Shown in pieces: positions 13,062-26,923 of a DNA stretch of 64,000 nt; the first letter of the stretch is position 1, and each line of letters opens with the position of its first letter. This stretch comes from Bolinopsis microptera (taxonomy: Eukaryota; Ctenophora; Tentaculata; Lobata; Bolinopsidae), in contig NC_087072.1 of NCBI RefSeq assembly GCF_026151205.1, forward strand, positions 2,685,375 through 2,749,374, written 5' to 3'. Made by a program: the position numbers and the translations under genes. The notes beneath the pieces were generated by a model. That model did not search any database. It was not told the DNA's origin and worked only from the letters and a program-made list of their open reading frames with translations.

Positions 13062-13976
13062 GGCAGTAAGCCAAAAGAAAGGAAGAACTTGAAGTCAATC
13101 AGAAAGCGGCCAAAATGATAAATCTGGGATTTTGTGTAGGTTTTAGGCCTGAGCCTCGATGGACGTAAGATTTTATTTATATCACACGATTTTGTAAATA
13201 GCAAATTATTTGTATCATATGAACGTTCATTTTAAGTGCTTTGTCTGCTTAGTTGGAGTTCCAAAATTAGAAGTGAGCCACAAATGACAGATTCCGCTAG
13301 CGTTGGATTGCTAGTTGTTTCCATGGTTGCCATGGTTACGGTTGAGTTAACTCATTAAAAGTTCAACTTTTCAGCTGAAATAGCGCGCATTTTACCGGCG
13401 CGCACTGTTTTGAATTTCTCGCCCAGAAGTCTTAACTGATAGTTGGATAATATCCGGTTGGATATGCAATATGCATGCTCGATGATCAACCATAATATTA
13501 CATTCACGGGAACACCAAGCAAGAATATTAAAATACACATGTCCTGAGATCTAATCAAGACAATTTTGTTAGGTTCAAATAGTAAAAGCAGTTACCTCTA
13601 AAATATGTATAAACAGCTCTTAAATAAAGTACAGCCCAACAATAAACAACGTATTATAATAAACATAGCAGAGAACAAGGATTTGCTGACTGGGTACTGG
13701 GTAGTGGACACACATGGTCAAGTCATATTCCATGATTCCTGTCATCAAAATTCTTGATGAGGATAATGTTAACACGCTAATGTTAACACGCCAGATAATT
13801 CATTTCTGCCCTTTCTAACATCTAAGAACATCCATTTATAGCATAGCCAAATGCAGCAACTGGTTCTAGATATATTACTCGTTTCTACGCTATTCTTATT
13901 CATTATTGCTACTCATTCATTACTCTTCTTCATCATTTTGGATTTGTATCGTAATTTTTACCTGGCTCTGGTATAG
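13062..13976. other. Intergenic between convergent CFAP58 and GPCR genes
   Basis: About 0.9 kb between the CFAP58 poly(A) signal and the GPCR stop codon. It presumably holds the GPCR 3' UTR on the - strand. It contains a ccatggttgccatggttac motif at about 13321. No further gene is seen. Confidence 0.6.
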
Positions 13977-16900
13977 TTATCGGCAGCAGAATCTGAACAG
14001 GCACATCATGTCCTTTCTCACATAAGAGTTAAATATCGCCATCACTATAAAGTCAGCAAAACTTATGGAAACTAAGCAAATGGACATAGCGAACCACGGT
14101 TTTTCTGACATCCCTGTGTTCTTTTTGAAAGCAATGTCAACCCCAAGGTAGACAGTTAGAAGGACGAAGGTGATGGCGGTAGTGACCATGAAACACCGGG
14201 TAGTTGCCAACTGGTGCCTGGTTATGCTATTTGAGAACTTTCTCATGGGCTTCGGAGTTTCTTTAACCTGCTCTTCTCCACCTCCTCATTGTCCTCGAAT
14301 GACCGCTCGATGACTCGTGAGGGTAATCTGCTGAGATTAGGCATGTTCTCTACCAGCATACTTGCCTGAGGTGATAAGGATTATCAACTAGGAAGAGGGG
14401 CAAATACAGAGGTAATATGTGAAAGGTCGAGGAATTAAGTCTGTCGAAATCAACGTCATAAAAATATTTGTACAGAACTAGACAATGATAACAGAAATAG
14501 TGACGCTTGTACATCCTCATTGCTTTCAGGAGTTCTCTTATCTTATGTCACCACATTTAATTAAATGGCATTACCTTGATGACCGCCCATGTGGTAGGAT
14601 TGAGTGGAAATACCAAAAATAAATAGTGTTTTACAGAATTTTAAACTGACCGATACGGAAGGACCTTCTTGGAACAGATTGACCGATCTGGGAGTAGCAA
14701 GGGTCTCCTTTTCATCTCTAACGGCGTCAGCGACTGTTCCATTTCCATCTAGAGCTTTGGAGGTCCAGGAAACTTTCCGTTTAACTCCCCTTATGGAGTT
14801 CAATTTCATCGATGCCTCAGATTTGGGTCGAAAATCTTTTAATTCGATTGTTTCGTTTTGAGTCTTTTTCCTTTTCCTACTGGATTCACCAAAACCGTTT
14901 GAGCCACCAAGCCTGAAATAAAGTAGGATACGGCGGTAAGTTCAGAGTTGACGACTAAAACAGCAGCTTTATTACCGAGTCATTTAGATGCACCAGTAGA
15001 TCGTGGAAATTTGATAGTTACTAAAGTTAAAAGCTTTTAGTTTAAGCTATCGCATTACTTCGAATGTATCGCTTGTTCCTCCATTGGTTAACCACAGATT
15101 GTGATACAGATTACAGTAGTTACAAGCGGTCTAAGAATAAGAAACATATTTGTGCAAATTGTGGGAATTAGGATTAATTTGTTAATGATAAACTCAATCA
15201 GTTGTCCAGCTTTTCTTACCAAACAGATTTGTTTCCAAAGATAATCGATTCAGAGATGGTCTGCCTACCGAAAAGTGTTGATCTTCTTCGGTTCCCGTTC
15301 TCGATGGATTCAGCGCAACGCTTATAAAGGACATTGATGAGTTAAACGTAATTTCTTGTTATTTATTTTGTAACACGTAAAATTTCAGAATCAAAATGTA
15401 AGTTTAAAGAACATAATATAATTTAAAGTAGATCTTGTCGATTGGTTTGCCAACTCAGATGTTTATGTAATACCTCGGTGAACTTGTTGTAAGATCCTAC
15501 GAAGATACACAAAGTGACAATGACAGGCAAGTAAACGGTTAGCCCAAACGAAATATCGTTGAGCTCAGCGTAGCTGATCAGGCGAGCACATTCCAGATCT
15601 TTTGAATCGCTAACCGTTCTGGGGAAAAATGTATACTTGTCTTTTATTAATTGTATTTCGTATATTAGTTGCAATTACCCGAAAATAAAGTTATAATTAA
15701 TCAAGTTGGAAAAGATACGCTGAACAATATCTGAAGCAAATAGCCATACAGTCAGTATTACAAATATCAATTCTTCTACAGTGTTCTAACTTCTAAAGTT
15801 TACAAGAGAGTGATTACCCATCAAGAAGAGGGGACGATATGATAGTCTCATTGCCACTCTGTGTCCCATTCTGTGTCCCATTCTCCTCAATCCCAACTGT
15901 CTCCGACACCTCCGGGACGGAAGTGTCCGGGTGATAGCAGTGCTTCAGGTTAACATGGCACATCCCCATGAAGGACATATATTCCATGTTTATTGCGAAC
16001 CTATACCGAGTTGCCAGTTTCCAGCACCACGATAACAGAGCTATGAACAGCGACACAAATACACATGGTATCGTCGCCTGAGAAGGTGTGAAAATTATTG
16101 GTAGAGTTTATTAATGCTTTCCATACAAGTTACAACAATAAAGTCTTCATGTTATGTATCCTGGGAGAAACAGTAATATGATTTGAACGAATGTAGTAGC
16201 TGGGGAGCACAGTAAATATGTTTAAGGATGCTGCTTCCCAAAATCAATGGTGCCCGTTGAAATCACGCCACCCGCGAAGCAATAGCATTTGTATACTTTT
16301 CTAGAAGTCTGGCGTTGTTACCCACTGAACCCTGCCTAGCATAAGAAAAATTCTATTTCCGAATCTTTATGAAGAATATATGAAAGGTACCTGTTTTCTG
16401 GTGAGTTGGTGATACCGAAGGGGTCTGTAGATAAGAAGAAGCCTATCTAGAGCAGCCAGGAGGAGTGTGGTGGAGTTTACCGGTAGTCCAATTGTTACTA
16501 TGGCATCATTTAGCATACACACGTGCCGGTGCAACTGATGGAGGGTGAGTGTAAGGTTCAAGTGGTGAGGGTGAGTTGTGAGGATCAAGTGGTGAGGGTG
16601 AGTTGTGAGGATCAAGTGGTTCACTTCCTCATTAAACGGTATGATTTACTGCTTAATATAAGAAATCATTGTCTGTCCCATATTGCACGAACTGCTACGC
16701 ACAGAGTGCGTCGCCACTGCACTGCTAGTGCCACTGCTACCCACGTGCTATCACACCTAGATGTGAGACAAAGAAACAATAAAACTTACATATAATTGAT
16801 TGTTCTCGGCAAGTGCTGCGATGAGAAAAGTACCCAACATTACCATGACCTCTGCCGAAACGAACAGTTGAATTATCAACGGACTCAGCTGAAGAATGTA

Positions 16901-17416
16901 AAGATATTCTTCAACACAATATCGGATATTAATTATATATAAGTCACTGATAGATCAATGATTTAGCATGGTCACGTGATTAATAATTTTTTAATTCAAG
17001 CTATTCACTGACTTACAGTAAGTGGAAATAAATAAAAATGGCTGTATGTTTGACACTGAGTGAACAAGTAATAATATGTAACTAAGGAAGAACTGTTAGT
17101 ACAGTAAGACTAAGTTTGGGTATTATTTATAGTTTAACTGGGTACAAACCTTGGAGGATGCAACGTAGGGTTTCCTGATCTGAGTCACGATTACAAAACT
17201 GCCTCCAACAACCGTTATGCCGAGGAATGTAGCCACGACGATCAGCTCAACCATGTAATACCACTCCATGCTCCGACAGATCTGGGCGCCTTCGATAAGA
17301 TCAGAAGTTAATAATGTCGTCTTATTGCAACTGTAGGCTCTTTTAATGTGACATGATAAAAATAGATGTCCTAAAATAGATCTTCGAATTAGTCGAAATA
17401 AGACACATTGTCCCAT
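13977..17416 (-). CDS. Class A-like G protein-coupled receptor, 8 exons, frame break before TM6
   Basis: Exons (- strand order): 17150-17416, 16790-16888, 16391-16534, 15818-16077, 15474-15618, 15220-15320, 14651-14912, 13977-14365. Phases agree through exon 8. Exon 1 carries an N-glycosylation site (NKT) and TM1; exon 2 TM2; exon 3 TM3 with LDRLLLIYRPLRY, a DRY-like motif; exon 4 TM4 and an extracellular loop rich in NGT/NET sites; exon 5 TM5; exons 6-7 a long basic third loop; exon 8 TM6-TM7 and a short tail ending FRFCCR. Canonical switches are altered: TM2 has AE where LAxxD is usual, TM6 lacks CWxP, and TM7 has FNSY instead of NPxxY. In exon 8 the incoming frame (SFEDNEEVEKSRLKKLRSP) stops at about 14243, whereas TM6-TM7 are in another frame, so a 1-nt indel or an undetected mini-intron lies at about 14240-14290. 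The start could be a later ATG at about 17269. The ligand is unknown. Confidence 0.8.
16540..16620. repeat. Minisatellite at the acceptor of GPCR exon 3
   Basis: About 2.5 copies of a 29-bp unit built on gtgagggtgagttgtgaggatcaa. On the gene strand it is pyrimidine-rich and runs directly into the acceptor of exon 3 (AG at 16535-16536), so it forms part of that intron's polypyrimidine region. Confidence 0.75.
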
Positions 17417-17419
17417 GAT

Positions 17420-19980
17420 TCAGATTCAGTTACGAAGACAATTTTCATAATTATTATATTTCGGGTGAACGTTAGTTTCTCCAATCCCCATTAACAATTA
17501 CTCGAATTGACTAAATCTTCTGCAATTTTCTGAAATAATGATCAATAATTTTCTTACGGAAAGAAGAAATACGTTCATATATTTTGCTTGCTCGATGATT
17601 AATGATTCAAATGGGTGATCACTTTTCATATCTTCGCATTTACCAACATTTACCAATATATGGGCCACTTTAAGCGCTTTTGATCTTAAATCACTATCTA
17701 TCTACTGCTTACTCGATAATTTGATTCGACAACATTTCACCCCAAGTACTGAGCCTTGAACGTGACTTTGCACACCTAGCCACAACCAAACAATATCGCC
17801 AACATGGTTAGTAACCATGGTAACCATGGCAAAACGATAACCCAGGCTTGGGTACAATACCGCCTATTATAAAAAACACTCTGAAAATAAAAAACACTGT
17901 AAAATAACGGTAAAGTAGTACTTGCAAATACTAAAAGTAGTAAAATAATGAATGCGAATGGCAATGCTGGTGCTAAGACATTCCTAAGACATCAGGTAGT
18001 TATGATAAATGACAGTGTCTTATTTTTAGTCTTTCCCGCTTACAGAGTTGCGAAGAAAGAAGAAATCTAAGACTATTCGCCAAAAAAGCCAAGGCTGAAT
18101 CAGCACTTCAACAGTTTAATGTTGATGTACATGAATGGAGTTGAGATCTCATAAACTTACCAATGCCAGGTTATTTTATTGTCATAGAATACAGTTATTC
18201 CATAACTATGACTAAATACTTGATAGGAAACCATTTATGATATTTATGCATCACTAAAGAGCGCGTTTTATAGTCTCAAGGCTATAGTCCGTAAACACAT
18301 CCAACTATTCAAGTACTGCTATCAGCTTATAGTTATATATTTGAACCAAACACTTAAATTTGAAAATTTTTTGTAGGTTGTGATTTAAAATTTGTGACAA
18401 GTTAACCAAAACAAAAGAGTGGCAAAATGTATTGAAATTGTATCAATAATTTTCGTCATAGTTCCAACAAGAACACAAATTATTTGATTTTAAAAGTATA
18501 AAAGGGTTAAACCTTGCAACTACAGATTGATACTAAAAGAGAACTGAAAAACAAATCAAAACGACTCAATAACATTAACTGTCCAGTTCCACTCATTCTG
18601 TTATCTCCGCATACACCCGATACTTATTGAAGTGTAACACTGCTCGCCTGAACCAAGAAAAAATGAATCCAAAGTAAGGAGAGAGAAAAGAGACTCTTAC
18701 GAAACATACTGAGGTCCGTGTTTGGTATTATTGGTTCGAGGATGAGCATGGAGATAGCAGGTATCCATCAGGTGACTTGGTCACATGACTCAAACATAAT
18801 AGCAAGTCGGAGAACAAGGAGATGGAGCAGCCGTATTTAGCTCCCAAGAATAGGAGTTCCTGGTCAGAATACAGAAGATTTGGTGATGAGTTGTACTTGA
18901 AAATTTGCACTTCTTTGTTATATGATATTTTTTATCCTCGTCCAATTCTTCGTGATCGCTATAAGTATAATCTTGCCAGGATGAGTGTCAAAAATAGAAC
19001 TGTTTATGCAGTTTCGCCTCCGTGTGTATTTATATAGCTCATAGTTTGAGCTATACAAATAAATGCGAACCATATTTGTTTTGGCTGGTAATGAGTCATG
19101 ATTCTGGGTTTGATTGTTCGTTGCTGGAAGCCGTGGTAGGAGAAATCAAAATGAGAGTGCTCTTAAAGTTAATAGACTCTGATCCAGTGCCCTTTGTAGA
19201 AGTGATTCAGTTTGAGACTTTGAAAGATCAATCCTTATGAACTAGTTGTACTTGAAACCAAAATCATAAGCCATAATATGAACCATCGTTCAGCATTGTC
19301 TGTTTCCTTGCTTTTTACGATTACACAATTCCTCTATTGAACATGGTGTCTGCTGCTGCAGCTGCTGATCTTGCGTGATGAGTTACTCACCTTACAACCA
19401 TATCATTGTAAATATGTTTCTTATCAGGCTTAGTACATAATTACAATTGATTTACAATTTCCTCGGGTTCCACCAGTGGGTTTCCGATTTTTAATATTTT
19501 ATATATCTTAATTCTTTTAAAATTGTTTGATAAGTTTTGACAGGAGTTAGTTTAAATTTAATACCAGAAAACAAAGATCATCATGCACTCTACTTGATAT
19601 TTACCGGATATAGGTAAGGTCTAAGGATATCTGAAATTTTTAGATACATCGTGTGAAAAAATATAAAAAATATCGATTTTCAACTTAGTAGGGTCTAAAG
19701 AGCCCCAACAAATTTGATTCACGAATCGACGCGCATAACCTTTTAGACTTAGAGCAATTTGAAATTGGCCATGTAGATTGTAGAATTGCGATGCCGATAC
19801 GCGGTTTGGTGAAATAACGTATCTCGGTTCCTGATGAGAGTTTCGAGGTCAATAACCCCACCAAAATGACCGTAATCATCATGTTTATGGAAGCGGAGCT
19901 TAAAACCTTACCTGGGGACCCCAGGCTATTATGAATAAAGATTCGGCGGAATGACAGGCTGAGCGCCGCCCAGTAACTTA
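17420..19980. other. Upstream of GPCR, no gene seen
   Basis: No supported exon on either strand. Short inverted motifs such as ggttagtaaccatggtaaccatgg (two near-palindromes at about 17803-17830) occur. A 102-codon open frame at 19685-19993 (-) has no recognisable domain. Part of this interval may be GPCR promoter and 5' UTR. Confidence 0.5.
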
Positions 19981-19986
19981 AAACCA

Positions 19987-20137
19987 TGACCATATAGTTC
20001 TAAAATTACACGGCACGAATGAGTTATCAAGTTCTTATTAATATTACAGACTGCTCAGCAGATATTGGTACTGAGACCATATAGTTATAAAATTACACGG
20101 CACGAATGAGTTATCAAGTTCTTATTACAGACTGCTT
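19987..20137. repeat. Direct duplication of about 65 bp
   Basis: The segment accatatagtt..taaaattacac ending ttcttatta is present at 19987-20056 and again at about 20075-20137, separated by about 20 bp, with one or two differences. It looks like a simple recent tandem duplication; noncoding. Confidence 0.75.
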
Positions 20138-20139
20138 AT

Positions 20140-22310
20140 TGAGTTGCGTATCAGAAAGCAGTCTCAAAAGTTCAAATGTGATAAAGGCTAATAGAAGATA
20201 CCTTAGTAAACAGAATACTTGGTTTATGGTTATCTAAACTCTAACACTATAAAAAATGTCACAACCTAGCAGATGTTAAGCAAAGTATTCAGTAGTATCA
20301 CTGATATTTTATCAACTACAAGCAGCATCTGTCATTTGTAAATAAAGCCATTTAAAAATAGCTTTGAGGATGTCTTCAGAGACATTTTACTCTAAATTTT
20401 TGACAAATTTTGCAATTTTATTGCAATATATAACAATACTCGAATACAGATACAAATACATTTAATTTGTATCTGTAGATCGATGCCCCTAGCAACTTAA
20501 AGTGTTTCAGTGTTGCTCCTAGTAACTTAGGGTGTTGCTCCATGCAACTTGGCACTTGCTCGAATTTTGAATCGATTGATCTTCGTGGGTGGACAGCGTT
20601 CACTGAATTCAATACGGGGGATCAATGAGAGGAAGTCAGCAAATATTAATTATTTTATTGTGGTTCTATAGGAGGAAGCCACTGACAATCCACAAAGTTA
20701 AGTATTTACAAAGTCACGTTCTCCCCATTCTTTACCCTTTAATCATAGAGCCACTGAAATAAAGTTACCAATTTGCTCGATCGATCACACCACTACCCGC
20801 TCACTAGTGGTGAGTCACCACATGTCCTAGGAGTGAGACTGATCTTCAAGTCCTCACTGCACGGGCTCAAACATTGGCTGCATGTTGGTGACAGCGAGGA
20901 AATTGATTTACGATGAATTTTGGTACCTGCGTTCGATCTAATTACATCTTTGTGACAGATACAAATACTAAAACAAAAATAAAGAGAAACTTCTGAATTA
21001 CAAGTTATAGAATATTATTTGATTCTACAGACGCGACGCGACGTTTAAAAACTTCATGCGGTTGAACACCACATATATGCAGTCACAATGAGAAACAAGC
21101 CGAACCTCCTGATTTTGACTACCAACTAGAATAAAGCATTTAAGGGAGAGAATTGATCAAAATTTCGAATACTTTAACATTTAACTAGTTATCAACTTTA
21201 AACACCTGGAGTTGAGTGGGATAACATTTCCAATTGTAGCAGCATAATGCTGCTACAACTGCCAGCATTTAGCCTCTATATAACATGAAGTTTGAAGTTG
21301 AAGTGACATGATATTGATAGTAATCTTTAATTTCATCTGAAGTTCACATGTGAACCATGAGTCTAGCCCGATATCAAATAATAAACTTCACGTAAGATGT
21401 CAAGTTGTTATATGTCTTCGTAATGACAATGCAGTATAATTTTAAATAACTATAACGATACTCATCATCTAAGTCTTACTGCTTATAATTCACGATGCGA
21501 AGTCGCTGGTTATGTGTACCCGGATGCAGTGGCGCAGTCAGTTAGCGTGTCAGACTATTAATCGAGAGGTTCCTGGTTCGAATCTTTCTAATATACCTTT
21601 TGTAAACAAAATTAGTATTTCCAGGTCAAGAAAACAAATTAAATATCACAAATAGAAACCGGATATTAATCGTCAAAAAGTACATGAAGTAATAAATGTA
21701 TCATAGCTGAAACGGTAAATGTAACATGCTTTCGCAAGAGACCATATTGAGTGTAATACTAACCTATGCACCATGAATCCCTAACCCTTAACGTGGCTTA
21801 AAAACCATAAATCCTTGATAAAAATGGTAAAGGGTGATATAATATGTTTGTCCCCACCGTATTATCATCAAAACATCATTGGCGATTGTCGGCTAATCAG
21901 GTTCCACACCGCATTATATAATCCATGTTAAAGCTAACGTTTGGAAAACCTTACTCTCTTATTGCTTATCATGCTGGTTAGCTCCTCTCGTTAAAGGTGT
22001 TAACCTTCCTGCACCTGTTTAGACTTTAGCGCTATACTGTGGCAGCAGTGGATGACAAAGGTTAAGTGACTGTGTTCTCAAATTTTATGGAATAGCTTGA
22101 TCAGCTCCTATTGATGTGGGATGCAGTGCAAAATTTCAATTAAATTCAGGGACAACCAAGCAGTTCTAGTTGCTTAATTTTCCATTTTGTCCGGTTTCAG
22201 AACGAAATGTTGAAACTCACGAAAGCAGCATTTGGCAATAGCAGCTCAGCCTCAAACAGTTCGCTGGTTGAGTATCAGAAATAAGTCACAAAGAAAGTTA
22301 ACAAAGGAGC
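20140..22310. other. Intergenic, no gene seen
   Basis: AT-rich sequence with no supported exon. Contains short repeated motifs (agtaacttagg.. and agcaacttaaag.. with tgttgctcc at about 20490-20540) and the tRNA-like segment listed separately at 21523. Confidence 0.5.
21523..21596 (+). pseudogene. tRNA-Asn-like pseudogene or SINE head
   Basis: The segment aligns position by position with eukaryotic tRNA-Asn: an A-box-like tggcgcagtcagttagcg with a good D stem, a loop ctattaa at the anticodon position (ATT instead of GTT), and a B-box-like ggttcgaatc. The anticodon stem, T stem and acceptor stem are badly mismatched, so it cannot fold as a functional tRNA. It is either a decayed tRNA gene or the head of a tRNA-derived SINE. 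Confidence 0.55.
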
Positions 22311-22314
22311 ATCT

Positions 22315-22530
22315 TTTTTAAAAAGAGAGGCTGGGCCCACGAGATGATAGCATGAGGATGCTCTGCCTGCCTCTGGGGTATGGTAACCCTGGGGGAGGTT
22401 GTCGGAGATATCAAAGTGTATAGTGGAGGATGGTGGCAAGTGTTATGAGGGGGGGGGGGGATAAAGGAGCACCTGAAAACAGGTTAGGCAGCACGCAAGA
22501 CTCCTGTAGAGTGTGGAGGCCACCATCCGC
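22315..22530 (-). repeat. Dispersed repeat, copy 1 (related to 27635-27830)
   Basis: Shares the core gctctgcctgcctctg and surrounding features (preceding agagag, a downstream ctcctgta) with 27635-27830, with many differences and a poly(G) run at about 22440-22452. On the - strand both could read GRQSI-x-MLSS, but no conserved exon structure is visible. Probably a decayed repeat rather than a gene. Confidence 0.4.
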
Positions 22531-23599
22531 GTCATTAAAAAGTACCAAACCTACGGTTTCTACAGAAGCTAGCTACTGTAGGTCAAATTTCAATCTAAGG
22601 TGTTATTTCTGAAACTTAATGAGAAACCGTCAAAGAGGGTTACATAGTACTTGTGCGTTTGCAGCTTACGGGCACTCTCTCTACACAGATTGCGCCCTTT
22701 GTTACTCTGTGCTTGGGATCCCTAATGCGTGACAATCACAAAGCCCTCACTTCGAGTGTGGTATGCCCATAACTTTGGGGTTTGTATGAGACAAAAACTT
22801 GCTTTTTTTTGCACTGCAGCATTCAAAGACTGGATCAGAATTTAACAAAGGATACATAAGATCATATATAAGGAGATTGTAAAATCAAATCTAAAAGTTG
22901 GAGCTGAAGAAATGGGAGCATACGATGGTGAATAAACAGATCCCGTAGTATTGATAGTCCAGTCATTTATGGACATCTACTTGCAAAGTTGCAAATCTTC
23001 AGATTTCGTCTAATCTGTAAGGAATCCTTGAAGGTAAGGATTTTAGGCCATATGTTCATTGTTCATTGATAACTTCTATATAAACATGCATAAGCAGCTT
23101 CGTTTAAGCCAAATCTGAAGTCTCTACGATCTTCAGAAGCAAAGGACAGTTGCATCATTGGGTCAACATGGGCGTGGCTCTCCTGAGCGTTGCCGGTTGC
23201 CCATGGTAAAAATGGGACTCCAAACGGAAATCATTCATTCATACCATAAGGGACGTTTGTGCAAAGTTTCAGGAGTATCTGAAGATTTGCAGGTACTTAC
23301 CCAATATTCAATAATGTCCATAAATGACTAAAAAGGATTCTGCGAAATTTATGAGCACACCAAACACTAAACAAAATCTGCTCTATTTAAGGGTTACGAT
23401 TTTGGTTAATGTCAGGGCTGGAGTAGGATCTATCAGCTTTAGGGGAGATAGTTACCGACACCGTATGAAACGATTTGACGATTTTAAAATAAAAGAACTT
23501 CAAAGACTGCTCTCTAAAGGAAATTATATATGAACAAAATTTCCAGGAAAAATGTCAATTTACTGAGTCGATTAACAGCACTGATTAAACCCCCTGCAG

Positions 23600-23867
<268 letters not shown>

Positions 23868-24520
23868 CCCTGCAGACCAAAGGCCGCACAGTTTATCCGA
23901 GCAGCTTTGTACCTGCCTAGGTTGATCATTAAAGTGTTCAACTACAGTTTCTCATCACTAAACATTTTACCTGATAGTCATTATTTAAATGATATCTGAA
24001 AGTGAGGTACAATGAAACGCTACTTTAATTGTAAATCGTAACTAAAATGCTCAACAAATATATGAAAAATACAATCTAGAATCACACACACACTATTTCA
24101 GTCAACCTAAAGTCTAAGAGCCAAGCTGAAGACTTTAGACCCATTTAGGATTGCAATTTGCAAAGTCAAACTATCAACGATAAGTAGGGACTTAAGAACT
24201 ATTAAAAATCGCCCTTGCCGTAAATGGCGTAATTTTGTGCAGTCGTTGAGTAAAGTAAAAAGGTATACAAACTATAAATCATTAAGATGGAAATTCAACC
24301 ATTTATATACAAGAGGAGGTCAGGAGGGTGGCTTGTCTGTAACCTGGCACGGTTGGACAGCACACAAAGTGATGGTAAACATGAGCAGCGATTCTCTCCC
24401 CTCTAGCTAAAACTCAACCAGCTAACTAATTTTATATACTCTAGCTTAATATCTCCAAATACCATATAAAGCAGAAGCGCACCAGACAACATAACTGGAC
24501 TATAAGCTCTAAAAATATTG

Positions 24521-24815
24521 TCATCTAGCGACAGTTGTCGAGTCTACTGGTTTCCTGCGCTGGGTCTTAGGAACGGAGTCCAGTTGGGGTCGGGTGACGG
24601 TGGTGCGGGTTGTCTGACTGCGGGAGCTGGTACCCGCACTGGATCTGTTGACCTGTGCAAGGCCGGGCTGACTCCGTGCCAGAACAACAGATTGGACAGT
24701 TCGCCGTGTTGCGGGAAGTGGTAGTGGAGGCTTGTAAGTGATAGGACTAACCCCTTTCTTGGGATGGAGAAAAACATTCTGGGAAAAAGGTGTTGTAGTG
24801 TTTGCTGGTGCTACT
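24521..24815 (-). pseudogene. Frameshifted copy of the 26630-26923 terminal exon
   Basis: Same exon as in unit 2 but 295 nt instead of 294 from the acceptor AG to the stop. The extra base lies in the first 50 nt, in a stretch with expanded homopolymers. From the acceptor the frame reads SSTSKHYNTFFPEC and soon stops, whereas the downstream part (about 70 codons, SPITYKPPLPLPATRRTV to VDSTTVAR) is preserved with only two or three substitutions. This pattern suits either a very young pseudo-exon or an assembly error. Confidence 0.6.
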
Positions 24816-25543
24816 CTGGGGGGGAGAGAAGGGGTTAAGTTCAGTTAAATAGTTTCCAAGGGGGTTTTTTTTTTAATTATTGGCAAGGGGGAATAAGTTT
24901 TAGTGGGACAGCAAGGGTCTGTAATTATAAAATTTTAAAAAAAAATTTTTATTTAAAATTTTTTGCGAGGTAAATAATAACTAAAAAAAAGCTCCGATTT
25001 TATATTTTGAAAATTCGTTTAAAGATTAAGATATTGTGGTTAAATCTTACTTCCGAGAGGTGGACAGTTCTGTTTCACGAGCTTTTTGTGAGTTATAATT
25101 TCTTATCATTATAAATAAACCGTTATATAACTAGTTTAGAATCTAAAATGTTCATTTTCAGTTTTACTTCTATATAAAATCATAAGCACTTGTTTAAGCC
25201 AAATCTGAAGTCACTAACGTCTTCAAGAGCAAGGACAGTGAAATCTTTTTAATGACTATATTTTTATAGTCACAGAAGGATTCTGCGAAATTTATGAGCA
25301 CACCAAACACTAAACAAAATCTGCTCTATTTAAGGGTTACGATTTTGGTTAATGTCAGGGCTGGAGTAGGATCTTTTAGCTTTAGGGGAGCTAGTTACCG
25401 ACACCGTATGAAACGATTTGACGATTTTAAAGTAAAACAACTTCAAAGACTGCTCTCTAAAGGAAACTATATATGAACAAAATTTCCAGGAAAAATGTCA
25501 ATTTACTGAGTCGATTAACAGCACTGATCTAAACCCCCTGCAG

Positions 25544-25988
<445 letters not shown>

Positions 25989-26629
25989 CCCCTGCAGACC
26001 AAAGGCCGCACAGTTTATCCGAGCAGCTTTGTACCTGCCTACTAGGTTGATCATTAAAGTGTTCAACTACAGTTTCTCATCACTAAACATTTTACCTGAT
26101 AGTCATTATTTAAATGATATCTGAAAGTGAGGTACAATGAAACGCTACTTTAATTGTAAATCGTAACTAAAATGCTCAACAAATATATGAAAAATACAAT
26201 CTAGAATCACACACACACTATTTCAGTCAACCTAAAGTCTAAGAGCCAAGCTGAAGACTTTAGACCCATTTAGGATTGCAATTTGCAAAGTCAAACTATC
26301 AACGATAAGTAGGGACTTAAGAACTATTAAAAATCGCCCTTGCCGTAAATGGCGTAATTTTGTGCAGTCGTTGAGTAAAGTAAAAAGGTATACAAACCAT
26401 AAATCATTAAGATGGAAATTTATATACAAGAGGAGGGTGGCGTGTCTGTAACCTGGCACGGTTGGACAGCACACAAAGTGATGGTAAACATGAGCAGCGA
26501 TTCTCTCCCCTCTTGCTAAAACTCAACCAGCTAACTAATTTTATATACTCTAGCTTAATATCTCCAAATACCATATAAAGCAGAAGCGCACCAGACAACA
26601 TAACTGGACTATAAGCTCTAAAAATATTG

Positions 26630-26923
26630 TCATCTAGCGACAGTTGTCGAGTCTACTGGTTTCCTGCGCTGATTCTTAGGAACGGAGTCCAGTTGGGGTC
26701 GGGTGACGGTGGTGCGGGTTGTCTGACTGCGGGAGCTGGTACCCGCACTGGATCTGGTGACCTGTGCAAGGCCGGGCTGACTCCGTGCCAGAACAACAGA
26801 TTGGACAGTTCGCCGTGTTGCGGGAAGGGGTAGTGGAGGCTTGTAAGTGATAGGACTAACTCCTTTCTTGGGATGGAGAAACACTTCTAGTGAAGGTGTT
26901 AGTAGTAGATTGCTGGTGCTACT
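26630..26923 (-). CDS. Terminal-type exon, basic Ser/Thr/Pro-rich, gene unassigned
   Basis: Open from a plausible acceptor (ctcccacag-like, AG at 26924-26925) to TGA at 26630, 97 codons, phase 0. The product is low-complexity and basic: PLPLPATRRTVQSVVLARSQ, then SSAGTSSRSQTTRTTVTRP and a final VDSTTVAR. It lies on the same strand as, and downstream of, the TTLL4-like gene; its phase would fit directly after the last catalytic exon (35515-35688, phase 0). It could therefore be an alternative C-terminal exon of that gene, or the end of a separate gene whose other exons I cannot find. The near-identity of its coding part to the unit 1 copy says little about selection because the duplication is young. 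Confidence 0.45.
   Translation of the reverse strand, partial: SSTSNLLLTPSLEVFLHPKKGVSPITYKPPLPLPATRRTVQSVVLARSQPGLAQVTRSSAGTSSRSQTTRTTVTRPQLDSVPKNQRRKPVDSTTVAR

Noticed and set aside
17776..17964. Short hydrophobic - strand frame resembling a membrane protein
   Set aside because: 60-odd codons through an inverted-repeat region, no in-phase link to the GPCR exons and no recognisable family.
19685..19993. 102-codon - strand frame
   Set aside because: No domain, no splice partner and no conserved copy; probably chance.
21523..21596. Functional tRNA-Asn
   Set aside because: Anticodon is ATT and three stems are mismatched.
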